Source of the DNA: Pseudomonas yamanorum
Lineage (GTDB): Bacteria > Pseudomonadota > Gammaproteobacteria > Pseudomonadales > Pseudomonadaceae
Length of the DNA stretch: 64,000 nucleotides
Direction: 5' to 3'
Assembly (NCBI RefSeq): GCF_900105735.1
Contig: NZ_LT629793.1
Location: 558,001-622,000 of the forward strand
Below, piece after piece: positions 23,225 to 33,502 of this stretch. The position numbers were made by a program, and so were the translations under genes. The notes beneath the pieces were generated by a model that ran no database searches, was not told where the DNA came from, and worked only from the letters and a program-made list of their open reading frames with translations. The stretch's first letter is position 1. Each line of letters opens with the position of its first letter.

Positions 23225-26200
23225 TCAGCGAAAATCCCGGCTGCGCACACTGATGCCCGACAGCAACGGGGTCAGGTCGGTCAGGCGCCCGGCGATCAGG
23301 TGCCGAACCTCCCCCACTGCCTCCCAGCGCCCATCCACTTTAAGCAACCGCGAACCCACCAACGCCTGGCGCTGCCGCTCGGCCAGATCGCGCCAGACCA
23401 CCACGTTGATATTGCCGAACTCATCTTCCAGGGTGACGAAGGTAACGCCGCTGGCCGTGCCCGGGCGCTGTCGTCCGGTGACCAGGCCGGCGACGCTGAC
23501 GTTGCGCCCATGCTCAACCAGCAGCAATTCCTTGGAACTGCGGCAGCGTCGTGCGCGCAATTCATCGCGCAACAATGCCAGGGGATGTGGACCCAGGGTA
23601 GTACCGACGCTGGCGTAGTCGGCATACAGGTCTTCGCCCACTGTCGGTTGCGGCAGTTCCACCACCGCTTCTTCGGGGCTGACCACACCGGCAAACAGGC
23701 CCAGTTGCTTCTGCAACCCGGCCACCTCCCAGCGCGCCCGGTGCCGATGCCCGGCCAGGCCGCGCAAGGCACCGGCATCCGCCAGCAGTTCCTGGGCACG
23801 GGTGTCCAATCGGGCGCGCTCGCCCAGGTCGGCAATGTCAAAAAACGCCCGTGCCTGACGCGCATTTTCGATACGTCGGCCATCTTCTTCGCGAAACCCG
23901 GAGATCATCCGCAAGCCCATGCGGATCGCCGGTTGCTGGCCTTCGATCGGTTCCAGGCTGCAGTCCCAGTCGCTGGCTTGCACATCCACCGGGCGGATCT
24001 GCAAATGATGGCGGCGGGCGTCCTGCAGGATCTGGTCCGGGCTGTAGAAACCCATGGGCCAGCTGTTGATCAGGGCGCAGGCAAACGCCGCCGGTTCATG
24101 GCATTTGAGCCAGCAACTGGCGTAGGTCAGCAAGGCGAAACTGGCGGCGTGGGACTCGGGAAAACCGTAGCTGCCAAAGCCCTTGATCTGCTCGAAGATC
24201 TGCGCGGCGAAGGCTTCGGTGTAGCCATTTTTCAGCATGCCGGTGCGCAAGCGTTGCTGGTGGGGTTCGAGGCCGCCGTGGCGTTTCCAGGCGGCCATGG
24301 AGCGGCGCAGTTGGTCGGCTTCGCCGGGTGTGTAATCGGCGGCGACCATGGCGATCTGCATGACCTGCTCCTGGAACAGCGGGATGCCCAGGGTGCGTTT
24401 GAGCACGCTTTCCAGTTCCGGCGACGGGTAGGTTTCGGGTTCTTCTTTGTTACGTCGCCGCAAGTACGGATGCACCATACCGCCCTGAATCGGCCCGGGC
24501 CGCACGATGGCGACCTCGATCACCAGGTCGTAGAACGCTTTCGGCCGCAGGCGGGGCAACATCGACATCTGTGCCCGCGACTCAATCTGGAACACGCCAA
24601 TGGTGTCGGCCTTGCTGATCATTGCGTAGGTCGCCGCGTCTTCCTTGGGCACCGAAGCCAGGCTGAGGTCCTGATTGCGATGGCGGCGCAGCAGGTCGAA
24701 GCAGCGGCGAATCGCACTGAGCATGCCCAGCGCGAGGATATCCACCTTGAGCAGGCCCACGGCGTCGAGGTCGTCCTTGTCCCACTGGATAATGGTGCGC
24801 TCGGCCATGGCGGCATTTTCTACCGGCACCAGAGTGTCCAGCGGGTGTTCGGAAATCACGAAGCCGCCGGGGTGCTGGGACAGATGCCGGGGGAAGCCGA
24901 TCAGTTGTTGGGTCAAGGTCAGCACCCGGCGCAGCACCGGGCTGTCGGGGTCGAAACCACCTTCGCGCAGGCGCTCCAGGGGTGGTGCCTCATCGCTCCA
25001 ACGCCCGCAGCAGTCGGCCAGGGCGTTGACCTGATCCGGCGGCAGCCCGAGGGCCTTGGCCACGTCCCGCACCGCGCCGGCGCCGTGGTAACTGCTGACC
25101 ACCGCCGTCAATGCGGCGCGGGTGCGGCCGTAGCGTTGGAAGACGTATTGCAGCACTTCTTCGCGGCGTTCGTGTTCGAAGTCCACGTCGATGTCCGGCG
25201 GCTCGTTGCGTTCCCGGGACAGGAAGCGCTCGAACAACATATTCATCAGGCTCGGGTCGATCTCGGTGATGCCCAGGGCAAAACACACCGCCGAGTTGGC
25301 CGCCGAGCCGCGGCCCTGGCACAGGATCGAACGGCTACGGGCGAAGCGCACAATGTCGTGTACGGTGAGGAAGTAGCTTTCGTAGCCCAGCTCGGTGATC
25401 AGCTTCAGCTCATCGTTGATCTGCCCAAGGGTCTTGGCGTCCACGCCGTGCGGCCAACGCTGGGCAATGCCCTCTTCGGTCAAGGTGCGCAACCAGCTCT
25501 CAGGCGTTTGCCCTTCGGGCACCAGTTCCCTCGGGTATTGATAGCGCAGTTGGCTGAGGTCGAAGGTGCAACGCCGGGCAATGTTCAGGGACTCTTCCAG
25601 CAAGTGTGCCGGGTACAGCGCGGCCAATGCGTCGAGGCTGCGCAAGTGCCGTTCGCCATTGGGATGCAGGCGCGCACCGGCTTCGGCCACCGGTACGTGG
25701 TGACGGATCGCGGTCATGGTGTCTTGCAAGGCACGGCGGCCACGCACATGCATATGCACATCGCCGCAGGCCACCGCCGGCAGGTGCAGGCTGGCGGCCA
25801 GGTTCAAGCGTTGTTCAAGGTGGCGGGCATCGTTCTGGCCGCAATGCAGCTCCACGGCCAGCCACAGGCGATCGGTAAAGGTGCTGCACAGCCATTGGAT
25901 ATGGGCCTGGGTGTCGGTGTCTTCGACCATCCATAACGCCAGCAAACCTCGCACGGATGTGAAGTCTTCCTGCAGCAGGCGGTAGTGACCTTTTTCTGCA
26001 CGGCGGCGGGCGATGGTGATCAGCCGGCACAGGTGCTGATAGCCCTCCAGGTTCTCCACCAGCAGCACCAGCTTCGGGCCGTTTTCCAGGCGCATCTCGC
26101 TGCCGATAATCAGCGGTAACTCGACTTCCTTGGCCACCTGCCAGGCACGGACGATACCCGACAAGGTGCATTCATCGGTGATCGCCAGCGCCTCGTAACC

Positions 26201-26293
26201 CTGCTGTTTGGCCCGCTCGAACAGTTCACGGGCACTGGAGGCGCCACGCTGGAAACTGAAGTTGGACAGGCAATGCAGCTCTGCGTACTTCAT
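23225..26293 (-). CDS. dnaE2: Error-prone DNA polymerase III alpha subunit DnaE2 (ImuC)
   Basis: 1022-aa C-family polymerase, the translesion extender of the ImuA-ImuB-DnaE2 mutasome. The N-terminal PHP domain begins [17 protein letters not shown]. The palm carries [16 protein letters not shown] and the catalytic acidic motif [15 protein letters not shown], plus the later [13 protein letters not shown] and fingers. A C-terminal OB domain has [19 protein letters not shown]. The usual tau-binding tail of DnaE1 is absent, as in other DnaE2 proteins. ATG 26293 overlaps the imuB stop by ATGA. Last gene of the lexA2-controlled operon, so it is probably induced by DNA damage. Confidence 0.95.
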   Translation of the reverse strand: MKYAELHCLSNFSFQRGASSARELFERAKQQGYEALAITDECTLSGIVRAWQVAKEVELPLIIGSEMRLENGPKLVLLVENLEGYQHLCRLITIARRRAEKGHYRLLQEDFTSVRGLLALWMVEDTDTQAHIQWLCSTFTDRLWLAVELHCGQNDARHLEQRLNLAASLHLPAVACGDVHMHVRGRRALQDTMTAIRHHVPVAEAGARLHPNGERHLRSLDALAALYPAHLLEESLNIARRCTFDLSQLRYQYPRELVPEGQTPESWLRTLTEEGIAQRWPHGVDAKTLGQINDELKLITELGYESYFLTVHDIVRFARSRSILCQGRGSAANSAVCFALGITEIDPSLMNMLFERFLSRERNEPPDIDVDFEHERREEVLQYVFQRYGRTRAALTAVVSSYHGAGAVRDVAKALGLPPDQVNALADCCGRWSDEAPPLERLREGGFDPDSPVLRRVLTLTQQLIGFPRHLSQHPGGFVISEHPLDTLVPVENAAMAERTIIQWDKDDLDAVGLLKVDILALGMLSAIRRCFDLLRRHRNQDLSLASVPKEDAATYAMISKADTIGVFQIESRAQMSMLPRLRPKAFYDLVIEVAIVRPGPIQGGMVHPYLRRRNKEEPETYPSPELESVLKRTLGIPLFQEQVMQIAMVAADYTPGEADQLRRSMAAWKRHGGLEPHQQRLRTGMLKNGYTEAFAAQIFEQIKGFGSYGFPESHAASFALLTYASCWLKCHEPAAFACALINSWPMGFYSPDQILQDARRHHLQIRPVDVQASDWDCSLEPIEGQQPAIRMGLRMISGFREEDGRRIENARQARAFFDIADLGERARLDTRAQELLADAGALRGLAGHRHRARWEVAGLQKQLGLFAGVVSPEEAVVELPQPTVGEDLYADYASVGTTLGPHPLALLRDELRARRCRSSKELLLVEHGRNVSVAGLVTGRQRPGTASGVTFVTLEDEFGNINVVVWRDLAERQRQALVGSRLLKVDGRWEAVGEVRHLIAGRLTDLTPLLSGISVRSRDFR

Positions 26294-27705
26294 GCGAACC
26301 AGCCTTGCAGCCACAGTGTGCCGCTTTCGCCCACGGTGCGATAAGCCCAGCCCTGTTGGCCGGCGCGGGTGCGCACCAGGTAGTAATCGCGGCGCACATC
26401 GGCACCATCCCACCAGCCGGATTCGATGCGCTCCGGGCCCATCAGGATGTGTAGACCTTGCTCGGCCAGGGGCGTCGGTTCATGCAGCAACCAACCCGGG
26501 CGCTGCACTCTATTTGAGGGTGTGCACGGGCGACTGTCAGCACCGGTTTGCCAGGCACATTCCGGGCGGTGGTCGGCGTGAAAGCGCAGGCCTTGCACCG
26601 CTTCGTCCCCCAACCGCGCCCGCAGGCGTTCGCGCAGTTGCTCCCACGGCAGGGTTTGTTGCGGGCGCTCGTCGAACAGGTCCTGGCGCTGGGGCACAAA
26701 CACCGGCAGGTCCTGGGCCACCAGGCGAAAGCCACGCACCGGCGAGGTGACTTGCACTTGCTCCAGGCGGCCACGGGCCAGTTCGAACAGCATTGCTGCG
26801 TCACGCTCGGCGCTGAGCAGGCCGACCTTGATCACGCTGTCGGGTTCTGCGGCGTGCTCCAGGTGCAGGTCAAAACGCTGCACGCCACTGTCGCGGCCAC
26901 ACAGGAACGCCGATAAATCGCCGGTCAAACGGCGCAAGGGAAACAGCAAAGCCTGGTGGGACAGCACATCAAAATTCAGCTCGATGCGCACATCGAACTG
27001 GTCCGGCGGTTGGTAGAACGCCAGGGCCAGGGGCCGTTGCCCGCACAGTGCATCGAGGTGCTTGAGTAGCGCCGCGTCGAAACGCCGGGCCAGGGTATGC
27101 CGGGGCAATGCCTGCACCTGGGCCAGGGTGCGCAAGCCCATACGCGACAACGCGGTGGCGGCGTGTGGGTCGAGGCCGGCGCGGTCGATGGGGATCGGCG
27201 CCAGGGCTTGTTGCAGGCCTTGCTCATCGGCCACGGCCAGGCCGTCGTAGGCATTCGCCAGAATCCGCGCCGCCGCCGGGTTCGGCGCGGCGACGATGCG
27301 ATGACGAAACCCCAGGTCAGTCAGTTCCTTGCGCAAGCGCGCTTCGAGCAACGGCCAGGGCCCGAACAGGCCCAGGCTCGACTCGATCTCGAACAACAAC
27401 GCCCGTGGGTAATACACGCTGACCTGGGAGCTGAAACGGTAGGCCCAGGCCGCAAGAAATTGCTGCCAGTATTCGATCTGTGCCGGGTCGTATTCGGCGC
27501 AGGCAAAAGCCTTGGTCAAGGCATGGGCCGCCGTCAGGGATTGGCCGGGGCGCAGGCCGAGCTTGCGCGCGGCCTCATTGACGGTTTGCAGCACCCGTCG
27601 TTGCGGCGTGCCGGCCAACAGGGCCAATGGCTGATCCGGTTCGGGGCGCAGACGCAGCACCCCGTCCAGCGCCAATTGCGGGAAGACAATACACACCCAG
27701 CGCAT
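26290..27705 (-). CDS. imuB: ImuB, Y-family-like mutasome hub
   Basis: 471-aa Y-family DNA polymerase relative that lacks catalytic activity in studied homologues and instead bridges the beta clamp, ImuA and DnaE2. N-terminus [18 protein letters not shown] stands where active Y-polymerases carry their first catalytic Asp; no DXD-like motif is visible there. The [11 protein letters not shown] block keeps the fold. A clamp-binding candidate QQTLPW occurs at about residue 355, where ImuB proteins carry a QLPLW-like motif. ATG 27705 lies seven bases after the imuA stop; a longer frame overlaps imuA. Its stop overlaps the dnaE2 start (ATGA). Confidence 0.92.
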   Translation of the reverse strand: MRWVCIVFPQLALDGVLRLRPEPDQPLALLAGTPQRRVLQTVNEAARKLGLRPGQSLTAAHALTKAFACAEYDPAQIEYWQQFLAAWAYRFSSQVSVYYPRALLFEIESSLGLFGPWPLLEARLRKELTDLGFRHRIVAAPNPAAARILANAYDGLAVADEQGLQQALAPIPIDRAGLDPHAATALSRMGLRTLAQVQALPRHTLARRFDAALLKHLDALCGQRPLALAFYQPPDQFDVRIELNFDVLSHQALLFPLRRLTGDLSAFLCGRDSGVQRFDLHLEHAAEPDSVIKVGLLSAERDAAMLFELARGRLEQVQVTSPVRGFRLVAQDLPVFVPQRQDLFDERPQQTLPWEQLRERLRARLGDEAVQGLRFHADHRPECAWQTGADSRPCTPSNRVQRPGWLLHEPTPLAEQGLHILMGPERIESGWWDGADVRRDYYLVRTRAGQQGWAYRTVGESGTLWLQGWFA

Positions 27706-27712
27706 GCCAACC

Positions 27713-28324
27713 TCAGTGCCCAAGCGCAATGGGCGCGGGATGGGCCAGGCCGCCCCGGCACTTGAGCACACGCACTTGCGCCGGGCTCGCCTCTACCGCG
27801 AGGCGCAAGGCGGCCGGTGACGGGTTGATGGCCTCGTTCAAGGAGCGCCAGGCAAAGGCCAGGGTCTGGCCGGTTTCCGCCGCCACCTGCAAGCGGCGCA
27901 AGGCCCGGTCATCGGCCTTTCGCGGCCAGCACAGCACCGCGCCACAACTGCCGGAACGCAGGCATTGCTCCACGGCCCACAAGGCATCGCGTTCATCGGC
28001 CTGGATCACGGAAAGCTGGCGCACATCCACCCCGGCGTTTTGCCAGGCGTGGGGGTACGGCGTGTAAGGCGGCGCCACCAGCACGATGCGCTCGCCGGCC
28101 GCCGACAACCGCGCCAGGGTCGGCCACACCAGTTGCAACTCGCCCACGCCCTCCTTCGCCATCAGGATTTCACTCAACGCCGCTTCCGGCCAGCCACCGC
28201 TGGGCAGCACTGCATCCAGAGCCGCAAGCCCGGTGGGATGGACGCTGGCGGGCGGCGCGGCAGGCCGGCCTTTCCAGACCCGGCCGCCATTGAACAGCGA
28301 GTCCAGTGCAACGACGGCGCCCAT
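27713..28324 (-). CDS. imuA: ImuA, RecA-like translesion synthesis factor
   Basis: 203-aa RecA-fold protein of the ImuA (SulA-related) family, partner of ImuB in mutagenic translesion synthesis. Recognised by HPTGLAALDAVLPSGGWPEAALSEIL near the N-terminus, the glycine-poor P-loop-like GVGELQLVWPTLA, and ERIVLVAPPYTPYPHAW. A canonical Walker A lysine is not seen, in line with other ImuA proteins. ATG 28324 overlaps the lexA2 stop by one base (TGATG). Second gene of the four-gene operon. Confidence 0.92.
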   Translation of the reverse strand: MGAVVALDSLFNGGRVWKGRPAAPPASVHPTGLAALDAVLPSGGWPEAALSEILMAKEGVGELQLVWPTLARLSAAGERIVLVAPPYTPYPHAWQNAGVDVRQLSVIQADERDALWAVEQCLRSGSCGAVLCWPRKADDRALRRLQVAAETGQTLAFAWRSLNEAINPSPAALRLAVEASPAQVRVLKCRGGLAHPAPIALGH

Positions 28325-28941
28325 CAGCCTTGCCTCACCAAACCGCAGAACACCCCTTCGATGGCCAGGTCCTGATCGGGCCGCACCACGATGGGTTGAT
28401 AAGCGGGGTTGCGCGGCAGCAAGCGCACGCGCTCGCCGACGTGTTCGAAACGCTTGATGGTGACCTCACCGTCCAGGCGCGCCACCACAATCTGCCCGTT
28501 CAAGGCCTCGGCACTGCGGCGTACGCCCACCAGGTCGCCATCGAGGATGCCGTCTTCGATCATCGAATCGCCCTGTACCCGCAGCAGGTAGTCCGGGGTT
28601 TTCGCGAACATGGAGGGATCAAGCAGCAGACGGTTATGCACTTCAGCGTCGGCGCCAATGGGCAAGCCGGCGGCCACCCGGCCGAGTACCGGGATGTCCA
28701 GCAGCTCCGGCCGCGCCGGCTGATTGAGCAGGCGAATGCCGCGCGCCTGGTTGGGGTTGACCTCGATAAAGCCGCCCTCGGTCAGCGCCAGCACATGCTT
28801 GCGCGCCACGCTGCGGGAGGCAAAGCCGAACGCCTCGGCGATCTCGGCGAGGCTGGGAGACTGGCCTTGCTGCGCGATTCGGTCGCGGATAAAGGTCAGG
28901 ATGGCGGTACGGCGGGGCGTTAGATTCGTCATGGAGTACAT
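28324..28941 (-). CDS. lexA: LexA2 repressor of the mutasome operon
   Basis: 205-aa LexA paralogue. N-terminal winged helix (LTPRRTAILTFIRDRIAQQG, SLAEIAEAFGFASRSVARKH), then the S24 peptidase domain with the Ala91-Gly92 self-cleavage bond (GRVAAGLPIG), Ser126 (QGDSMIEDG) and Lys163 (EVTIKRF). In P. putida a second LexA of this kind represses the same four-gene operon through AGTAC-N4-GTRCT boxes. Here a perfect AGTAC-N4-GTACT palindrome covers the start region. ATG 28941 lies inside that palindrome with CAGGAG five bases ahead; ATG 28932 just beyond it is the other candidate. Autoregulated, DNA-damage-inducible expression is expected. Confidence 0.93.
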   Translation of the reverse strand: MYSMTNLTPRRTAILTFIRDRIAQQGQSPSLAEIAEAFGFASRSVARKHVLALTEGGFIEVNPNQARGIRLLNQPARPELLDIPVLGRVAAGLPIGADAEVHNRLLLDPSMFAKTPDYLLRVQGDSMIEDGILDGDLVGVRRSAEALNGQIVVARLDGEVTIKRFEHVGERVRLLPRNPAYQPIVVRPDQDLAIEGVFCGLVRQG

Positions 28942-28950
28942 TTGTACTCC
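28933..28950. promoter_or_regulatory. LexA2 operator overlapping lexA2 start
   Basis: Perfect 18-bp palindrome GGAGTACAAATGTACTCC (minus-strand reading). It matches the LexA2-type box AGTAC-N4-GTACT rather than the classical CTGT-N8-ACAG. It also contains the ribosome site and the ATG at 28941. Confidence 0.8.
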
Positions 28951-29044
28951 TGTGGGAATTTTCTGGCAATATCCGTCAGTCGCTTCCCATGCAGCCACCG
29001 GAAAAGTCCCCGCCAAGTTGACGAACGGTCTTTCGAATGTTCAG

Positions 29045-29236
29045 ATGCCGGCCTGTTTCAGGTGCCCCCTGCCGCCGTGCTTGGGGTGAAACGGGAAACC
29101 GGTGCCGCTCTTTTTTTGAGCCAGTCCGGTGCTGCCCCCGCAACGGTAGACGCGTGACCCCTTCGACACACCACTGTGGCCAGCGCGCCATGGGAAGGTG
29201 AAGGTGTCCATACGCGTGAGCCCGGAGACCGGCCTG
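29045..29236 (+). ncRNA. Cobalamin riboswitch
   Basis: Adenosylcobalamin-type riboswitch on the plus strand. Conserved pieces in order: TTCAGGTGCCCC, GGGTGAAACGGGAA, GCTGCCCCCGCAACGGTAGA (B12 box region), CCACTGTG, GGGAAGGTGAAGGTG and GCGTGAGCCCGGAGACCGGCC closing P1 with GCCGGCC at the 5' end. It precedes the BtuB-like gene by 110 bases, so B12 should turn the three-gene operon off. Confidence 0.93.
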
Positions 29237-29345
29237 GAATTCTGTTTGGCAAAATCCTGCGGTGGGCGGGCATGGGCCGGTATTGGCGTGTGCTCGGTGC
29301 CTACTCGTGCGTGCTTTTCGCGAAAGATACTTTTCCGAGAAGACT

Positions 29346-31280
29346 ATGATTCGACCTTTCAAGACTCCTGTGCCCGGCCTGTTGTTCGGCTGCCTGTTCA
29401 GCCCCCTGCTGCTGGCCGACGACAACACCCTGGAACTCAAGCAACTTAACGTTTCCGCACCGTCGGTGGAATCCACCACCGTGGCCGAGATGGCCCAGTA
29501 CGGCAGCAAGGTTGAGATCGTCACCCGCGAACAGATTGAACGCGCCGGCCCCGCCGCCGATGTGTCGCGCGTGATGCAGATGTTCATCCCCGGCCTGTAC
29601 GTGGCACCCAAGAATGGCCCGTTCGACTACGGCACTTATTCACTGCTGGGCGGGCGCAACGACGACACGCTGATCCTGCTGGACGGCGTGCGCCTGAACA
29701 ACCGCCTGTACGGCGGCCTGTATCTGGACACCCTGCCCGCCAACGCCATCGAGCGCATCGAAGTGCTCAAGGGTGGCCAGAGCCTGCTGTTCGGCACCCA
29801 GGCGGTGTCGGGGGTGATCAACATCGTCACCCGCAGCCCGCAAACCCGCGAGGCGTCCGGCGAGGTGAACCTGGGTGCCGACACCTTCGGCGGCACCACC
29901 GGCGATGCCCGGGTCGAGAAGATTTTCAATAACGGGTTTGGCGACCTCGGCTTGCTGGCCTACGTCAGCCGCAACGTCTCCGAGGGCTACCAACCGTTTC
30001 GCAACCGCGACATGAAAAACGTCACCGACAAGAAGCGCTCCTACGAAGTCACCACCTTCGGCACCAAGGCGATCCAGTCGTTTGGCGATGACACGCGCCT
30101 GGAACTGTTTTACCAATACGCCGACGCCAACCTGGATTTCGCCCGCCCGGTGGACAACCACAAGACCACCAACGACCGCGTGCAGCAAATCGCCACGGCG
30201 ACCTTCGAGCAAAGCATCAACGAGCGCCTGAGCTACTTCGTCAAAGGGCATATCAACGATTGGGACACGCGCTACACCCGCCTCAACAATGTCGAAGGCG
30301 GCGGCACCAAGGTCATCAACCACAACGACTACTGGGGCTTCACCGACTGGGGCGTGCAGGCCGAAGGCAAGGCCGTGTTGCCCGGCGAGCATGTGCTGGT
30401 ATTCGGTTCCGATAACCAGTGGTTCAAGGGCCAGGATGATGTATTGATCATCGACGACAACAAGGCCCAGGCCCACGCGCTGTACACCCAACTGCGCCCG
30501 AATATCGAAGCCCTGCCGAACTGGCACCCGAGCATCGGCGTACGCCACGAAGCCATGAGCGGCGGTGACAGCGCCACCGTCGGCATGCTCACTTCGCTTT
30601 ATGACCTCAACGACAACTGGGCCCTGCGCGGCCAATACGGCACCGCCTACAAACTGCCGAATGCCGAGCAACTGTTCGTCAACGAAGACGATGAGAAAGG
30701 CAACCGCAACCTCAAGCCGGAGAAGAGCCGCAACGCCGAGCTGGGCATCGACTACAAGGGCAGCCTGCTGGCGCGGGACTTCAGCGCCAGCGTGACGCTG
30801 TTCAAGCGCAAGATCACCGACCTGATCACCCAGGACGATATCCAGTGGATCAACGGCCAGGGGCAGATCCAGATGCGCGGTTTCGAGGCCGACGCCAAGC
30901 TGCAACTTAACGAGCAATGGAGCGTGCAGGCCGACATGACCCGCAACCTCACCGAGTCCCGCGCGGGTGTCACCCTCAATGATATTCCTGGCTTCTTCGC
31001 CCGCTCGCGGGTCGGCTATGAATCGGTGGACCGCCTGTGGGGCGTCGGTACTGCGGTGCGTTACATCGGCGATATTGTCAGCTCGAAAAAGGTCGAGTAC
31101 GGCAACTACACCGTGGTCGACGCCGACGCCTATCGCTACCTCGATAACGCCCACCAACATCGCGTCAGCCTGCTGGTAGAGAACCTGTTCGATCGCGACT
31201 ACGTCACCAGCCGCGCCAGCAACGTCGACAACCTCGGGCGGCCGTTCACCTCCGAAGTACGCTACACGTATCGCTTCTGA
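29346..31280 (+). CDS. btuB: TonB-dependent outer membrane receptor, vitamin B12 type
   Basis: 644-aa outer membrane receptor. N-terminal signal segment (PGLLFGCLFSPLLLA), TonB-box region TLELKQLNVSAP, then the plug domain (about 35-145) with VEIVTREQIERAG, LLGGRNDDTLILLDGVRLNN, IERIEVLKGGQSLLFGTQAVSGVINIVTR. The rest is a 22-strand barrel, ending RYTYRF with a terminal Phe as needed for outer-membrane assembly. Length and the cobalamin riboswitch upstream support corrinoid uptake. ATG 29346 is preceded by GAGAAG. The stop overlaps the next start by one base (TGATG). Confidence 0.92.
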   Translation: MIRPFKTPVPGLLFGCLFSPLLLADDNTLELKQLNVSAPSVESTTVAEMAQYGSKVEIVTREQIERAGPAADVSRVMQMFIPGLYVAPKNGPFDYGTYSLLGGRNDDTLILLDGVRLNNRLYGGLYLDTLPANAIERIEVLKGGQSLLFGTQAVSGVINIVTRSPQTREASGEVNLGADTFGGTTGDARVEKIFNNGFGDLGLLAYVSRNVSEGYQPFRNRDMKNVTDKKRSYEVTTFGTKAIQSFGDDTRLELFYQYADANLDFARPVDNHKTTNDRVQQIATATFEQSINERLSYFVKGHINDWDTRYTRLNNVEGGGTKVINHNDYWGFTDWGVQAEGKAVLPGEHVLVFGSDNQWFKGQDDVLIIDDNKAQAHALYTQLRPNIEALPNWHPSIGVRHEAMSGGDSATVGMLTSLYDLNDNWALRGQYGTAYKLPNAEQLFVNEDDEKGNRNLKPEKSRNAELGIDYKGSLLARDFSASVTLFKRKITDLITQDDIQWINGQGQIQMRGFEADAKLQLNEQWSVQADMTRNLTESRAGVTLNDIPGFFARSRVGYESVDRLWGVGTAVRYIGDIVSSKKVEYGNYTVVDADAYRYLDNAHQHRVSLLVENLFDRDYVTSRASNVDNLGRPFTSEVRYTYRF

Positions 31281-31624
31281 TGAGTACGCCCGTGGAAACT
31301 CATCCGGACTGGTCCCATGTGCCTGACCACACCCGTCACGTGTTCCTGTGCACCGGCCCGCGCTGCACCCAGCGTGGCGCGCTGCAATTATGGAAAACCC
31401 TGCGCCGCCACCTGCTGGCACACGACCGCATCGAAAAGCCTGGCGGCGTGCTGTTGACCCGCACCCACTGCCAGTTCCCGTGCAACCTGGGCCCGATTGT
31501 GACGGTGTACCCGGACACGTGCTGGTACGGCGTGCACAGCAACGCAGACGTGCAACGGCTGGTGGAAGTGCACCTGGTGGGCGGCGAAGTCGTCGAGGAT
31601 TTGCTGATCAAGGAGCGCCCATGA
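31280..31624 (+). CDS. Thioredoxin-like [2Fe-2S] ferredoxin domain protein
   Basis: 114-aa protein with the thioredoxin-like ferredoxin pattern C24-x4-C29 ... C64-x3-C68 (FLCTGPRCTQRG, THCQFPCNLGP) followed by the usual IVTVYPDTCWYG. Cytosolic, one [2Fe-2S] cluster expected. Translation is coupled on both sides: its ATG overlaps the btuB stop (TGATG) and its TGA overlaps the btuF-like start (ATGA). The place in a B12-controlled uptake operon suggests a role in reducing or processing corrinoids after import; this is inference from context. Confidence 0.85.
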   Translation: MSTPVETHPDWSHVPDHTRHVFLCTGPRCTQRGALQLWKTLRRHLLAHDRIEKPGGVLLTRTHCQFPCNLGPIVTVYPDTCWYGVHSNADVQRLVEVHLVGGEVVEDLLIKERP

Positions 31625-32541
31625 AAGCGTCGTGGTTGCTGTTGGGCGCCCTGCTCTGCCCATCGTTGGCCCTGGCGGACCGTTATCGCAACTGCAACCA
31701 GGACTGGACGGCCACCCACTCACCGCCCTCGCGCATCGTGGCCCTCAACCAGCATGCGGCCGACCTGTTATTGGCGCTGGATGTCGGTTCGGCATTGGTG
31801 GGCGTGGCGTATCTGGATGACAACGGTGTGGCCCACCGACACGGCGAGTATTTCGGCGTGCCGGTGATTGCGCCCAAGTACCCGTCCAGCGAAGTGCTCT
31901 ATGCGCAGAAACCGGATCTGGTGGTCGGTGGGTTCGCCACTGCCTTTGGCACTGGCGTCACTTCCCGCACAGGATTGGCCGGCAACGGGGTTGGGTCATA
32001 TTTGCTGGAGTCGGCGTGTGACGGGCATTCGCTGGATTACTTCGGGCATATCCGCAACGACCTGTTTACCCTCGGCGCCCTGGTGCACAAACAGCAACGG
32101 GCGCGGGCGTTGAGCGATGCCATGGACGCCGACCTGGCCAGTGCCCAGGCACTGACTGGCAAGGGTAAACCGCTGTCGGTGTTTTACCTCGACAGTGAAG
32201 TCAACGGGCTGGACAGCGAAGGCCGGCGGGGTTTTGTCACTACATTGGTGGCGGCTGCCGGGGCGCGCAATTTATTCGCCGGGATCAACCAATACCGCGT
32301 CACCGTGAGCAGCGAAACCCTGCTGATGAGTGACCCGGATGTGATTTTGCTGGCGGATGCAGTGTGGTCACCGGCCAGCCGCAAGCGCCAGTTGCTGATC
32401 AGTGACCCGGTGCTCTCGCGTTTGCGGGCGGTGCGGGAGAACCGGATGATCGATATTCCGTTTACCCACCTGGTGCCCACGGCAAGCAGCGGGCGGGTGG
32501 CCCTGGACCTGGCGCGGCAACTCAAAAAACTGGCTGAATAA
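31621..32541 (+). CDS. btuF: BtuF-like periplasmic cobalamin-binding protein
   Basis: 306-aa class III periplasmic binding protein with a signal peptide (KASWLLLGALLCPSLALA). The N-lobe starts with PSRIVALNQHAADLLLALD and AYLDDNG; the long connecting helix and a C-lobe with DPDVILLADAVW follow. This is the fold of BtuF and siderophore binders. Placement behind a B12 riboswitch, btuB and a ferredoxin favours cobalamin. The membrane part BtuCD is not adjacent, so the transporter must be coded elsewhere or shared. ATG 31621 (ATGA overlap with the preceding gene); no terminator hairpin with a T-run is seen, but a REP unit follows the stop. Confidence 0.85.
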   Translation: MKASWLLLGALLCPSLALADRYRNCNQDWTATHSPPSRIVALNQHAADLLLALDVGSALVGVAYLDDNGVAHRHGEYFGVPVIAPKYPSSEVLYAQKPDLVVGGFATAFGTGVTSRTGLAGNGVGSYLLESACDGHSLDYFGHIRNDLFTLGALVHKQQRARALSDAMDADLASAQALTGKGKPLSVFYLDSEVNGLDSEGRRGFVTTLVAAAGARNLFAGINQYRVTVSSETLLMSDPDVILLADAVWSPASRKRQLLISDPVLSRLRAVRENRMIDIPFTHLVPTASSGRVALDLARQLKKLAE

Positions 32542-32551
32542 ACACAGTCTT

Positions 32552-32578
32552 CTGTGGGAGCTGGCTTGCCTGCGATGG
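32552..32578. repeat. Single REP unit
   Basis: CTGTGGGAGCTGGCTTGCC followed by TGCGATGG, a lone half of the REP doublet seen at 21276 and 62268. Confidence 0.7.
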
Positions 32579-32698
32579 CTTTTGCTCTTCACCACTCATG
32601 ACTTTTGGTAAAGAGTCCTTTTCGGATTCAGCGGTTTTTCTGAAGGAACGAGGAGCCGATACTCGACTCCATTGTTCACATCACTTCAGGAGTCACTC

Positions 32699-33502
32699 AT
32701 GTCTATTCCCGCATTCGGCCTCGGTACGTTCCGCCTGCAAGGCCAGGTCGTCATCGACTCCGTCAGCACCGGCCTGGAACTGGGCTACCGCGTCATCGAC
32801 ACCGCGCAAATCTACGAGAACGAAGCCGATGTCGGCCAGGCCATTGCCGACAGCGGCATCCCACGGAACGAGCTGTTTATCACCAGCAAGATCTGGATCG
32901 CCAATTTCGCCGAAGGCCAGTTGATTCCCAGCCTCAAGGAGAGTCTGCGCAAGCTCCAGACCGATTACCTGGACCTGACCCTGATCCACTGGCCATCGCC
33001 GGAAGACCAGGTGCCGGTCGCCGAATTCATGGGCCAGTTGCTGGAAGCCAAGCGCCAGGGCCTGACCCGCCAGATCGGTATTTCCAACTTCACCGTCGAC
33101 CTGATGAAACAGGCAATTGCCGCCGTCGGTGCCGAGCACATCGCGACCAACCAGGTCGAGCTGCACCCGTACCTGCAAAACCGCACCGTGGTGGATTTTG
33201 CCAAGGCCCATGGTATCCAGATCACCTCCTACATGACCCTGGCCTACGGTGAAGTGCTGAAGGACCCGGTGATCCAGCAGATCGCCGAACGGCATCAGGC
33301 AACCCCGGCGCAAGTGACCCTGGCCTGGGCCATGCAACTGGGCTACGCGGTGATCCCGTCGTCGACCAAGCGCGCCAACCTGGCCAGCAACCTCAAGGCC
33401 CTGGACCTGACCTTGAGCGATGACGACATGGCGCAGATCGCCGGCCTGGAGCGTGGCCATCGGCTGACCAGCCCCAAGGGCATCGCGCCGAACTGGGACT
33501 AA
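32699..33502 (+). CDS. dkgB: Aldo/keto reductase DkgB type
   Basis: 267-aa NADPH-dependent aldo/keto reductase, (beta/alpha)8 fold, cytosolic; family members reduce 2,5-diketo-D-gluconate, methylglyoxal and other aldehydes. Catalytic tetrad visible: Asp in [13 protein letters not shown] (D44, Y49), Lys in FITSKIW (K71) and His in LTLIHWPSP (H102). The phosphate/NADPH-binding part [19 protein letters not shown] is conserved. ATG 32699 has AGGAG eight bases upstream. The stop overlaps the convergent receiver gene by four bases. Confidence 0.92.
   Translation: MSIPAFGLGTFRLQGQVVIDSVSTGLELGYRVIDTAQIYENEADVGQAIADSGIPRNELFITSKIWIANFAEGQLIPSLKESLRKLQTDYLDLTLIHWPSPEDQVPVAEFMGQLLEAKRQGLTRQIGISNFTVDLMKQAIAAVGAEHIATNQVELHPYLQNRTVVDFAKAHGIQITSYMTLAYGEVLKDPVIQQIAERHQATPAQVTLAWAMQLGYAVIPSSTKRANLASNLKALDLTLSDDDMAQIAGLERGHRLTSPKGIAPNWD

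Noticed and set aside
23147..25936. Long plus-strand open frame (929 codons) opposite dnaE2
   Set aside because: It is the antisense shadow of a GC-rich gene; the amino acid content (Gln/His/Ala/Gly-rich, no domain) is that of complementary-strand reading, and dnaE2 is unmistakable.
29640..31421. Long minus-strand open frame (593 codons) opposite btuB
   Set aside because: Shadow of the TonB receptor gene; Val/Gly/Ala-rich without motifs or ribosome site.
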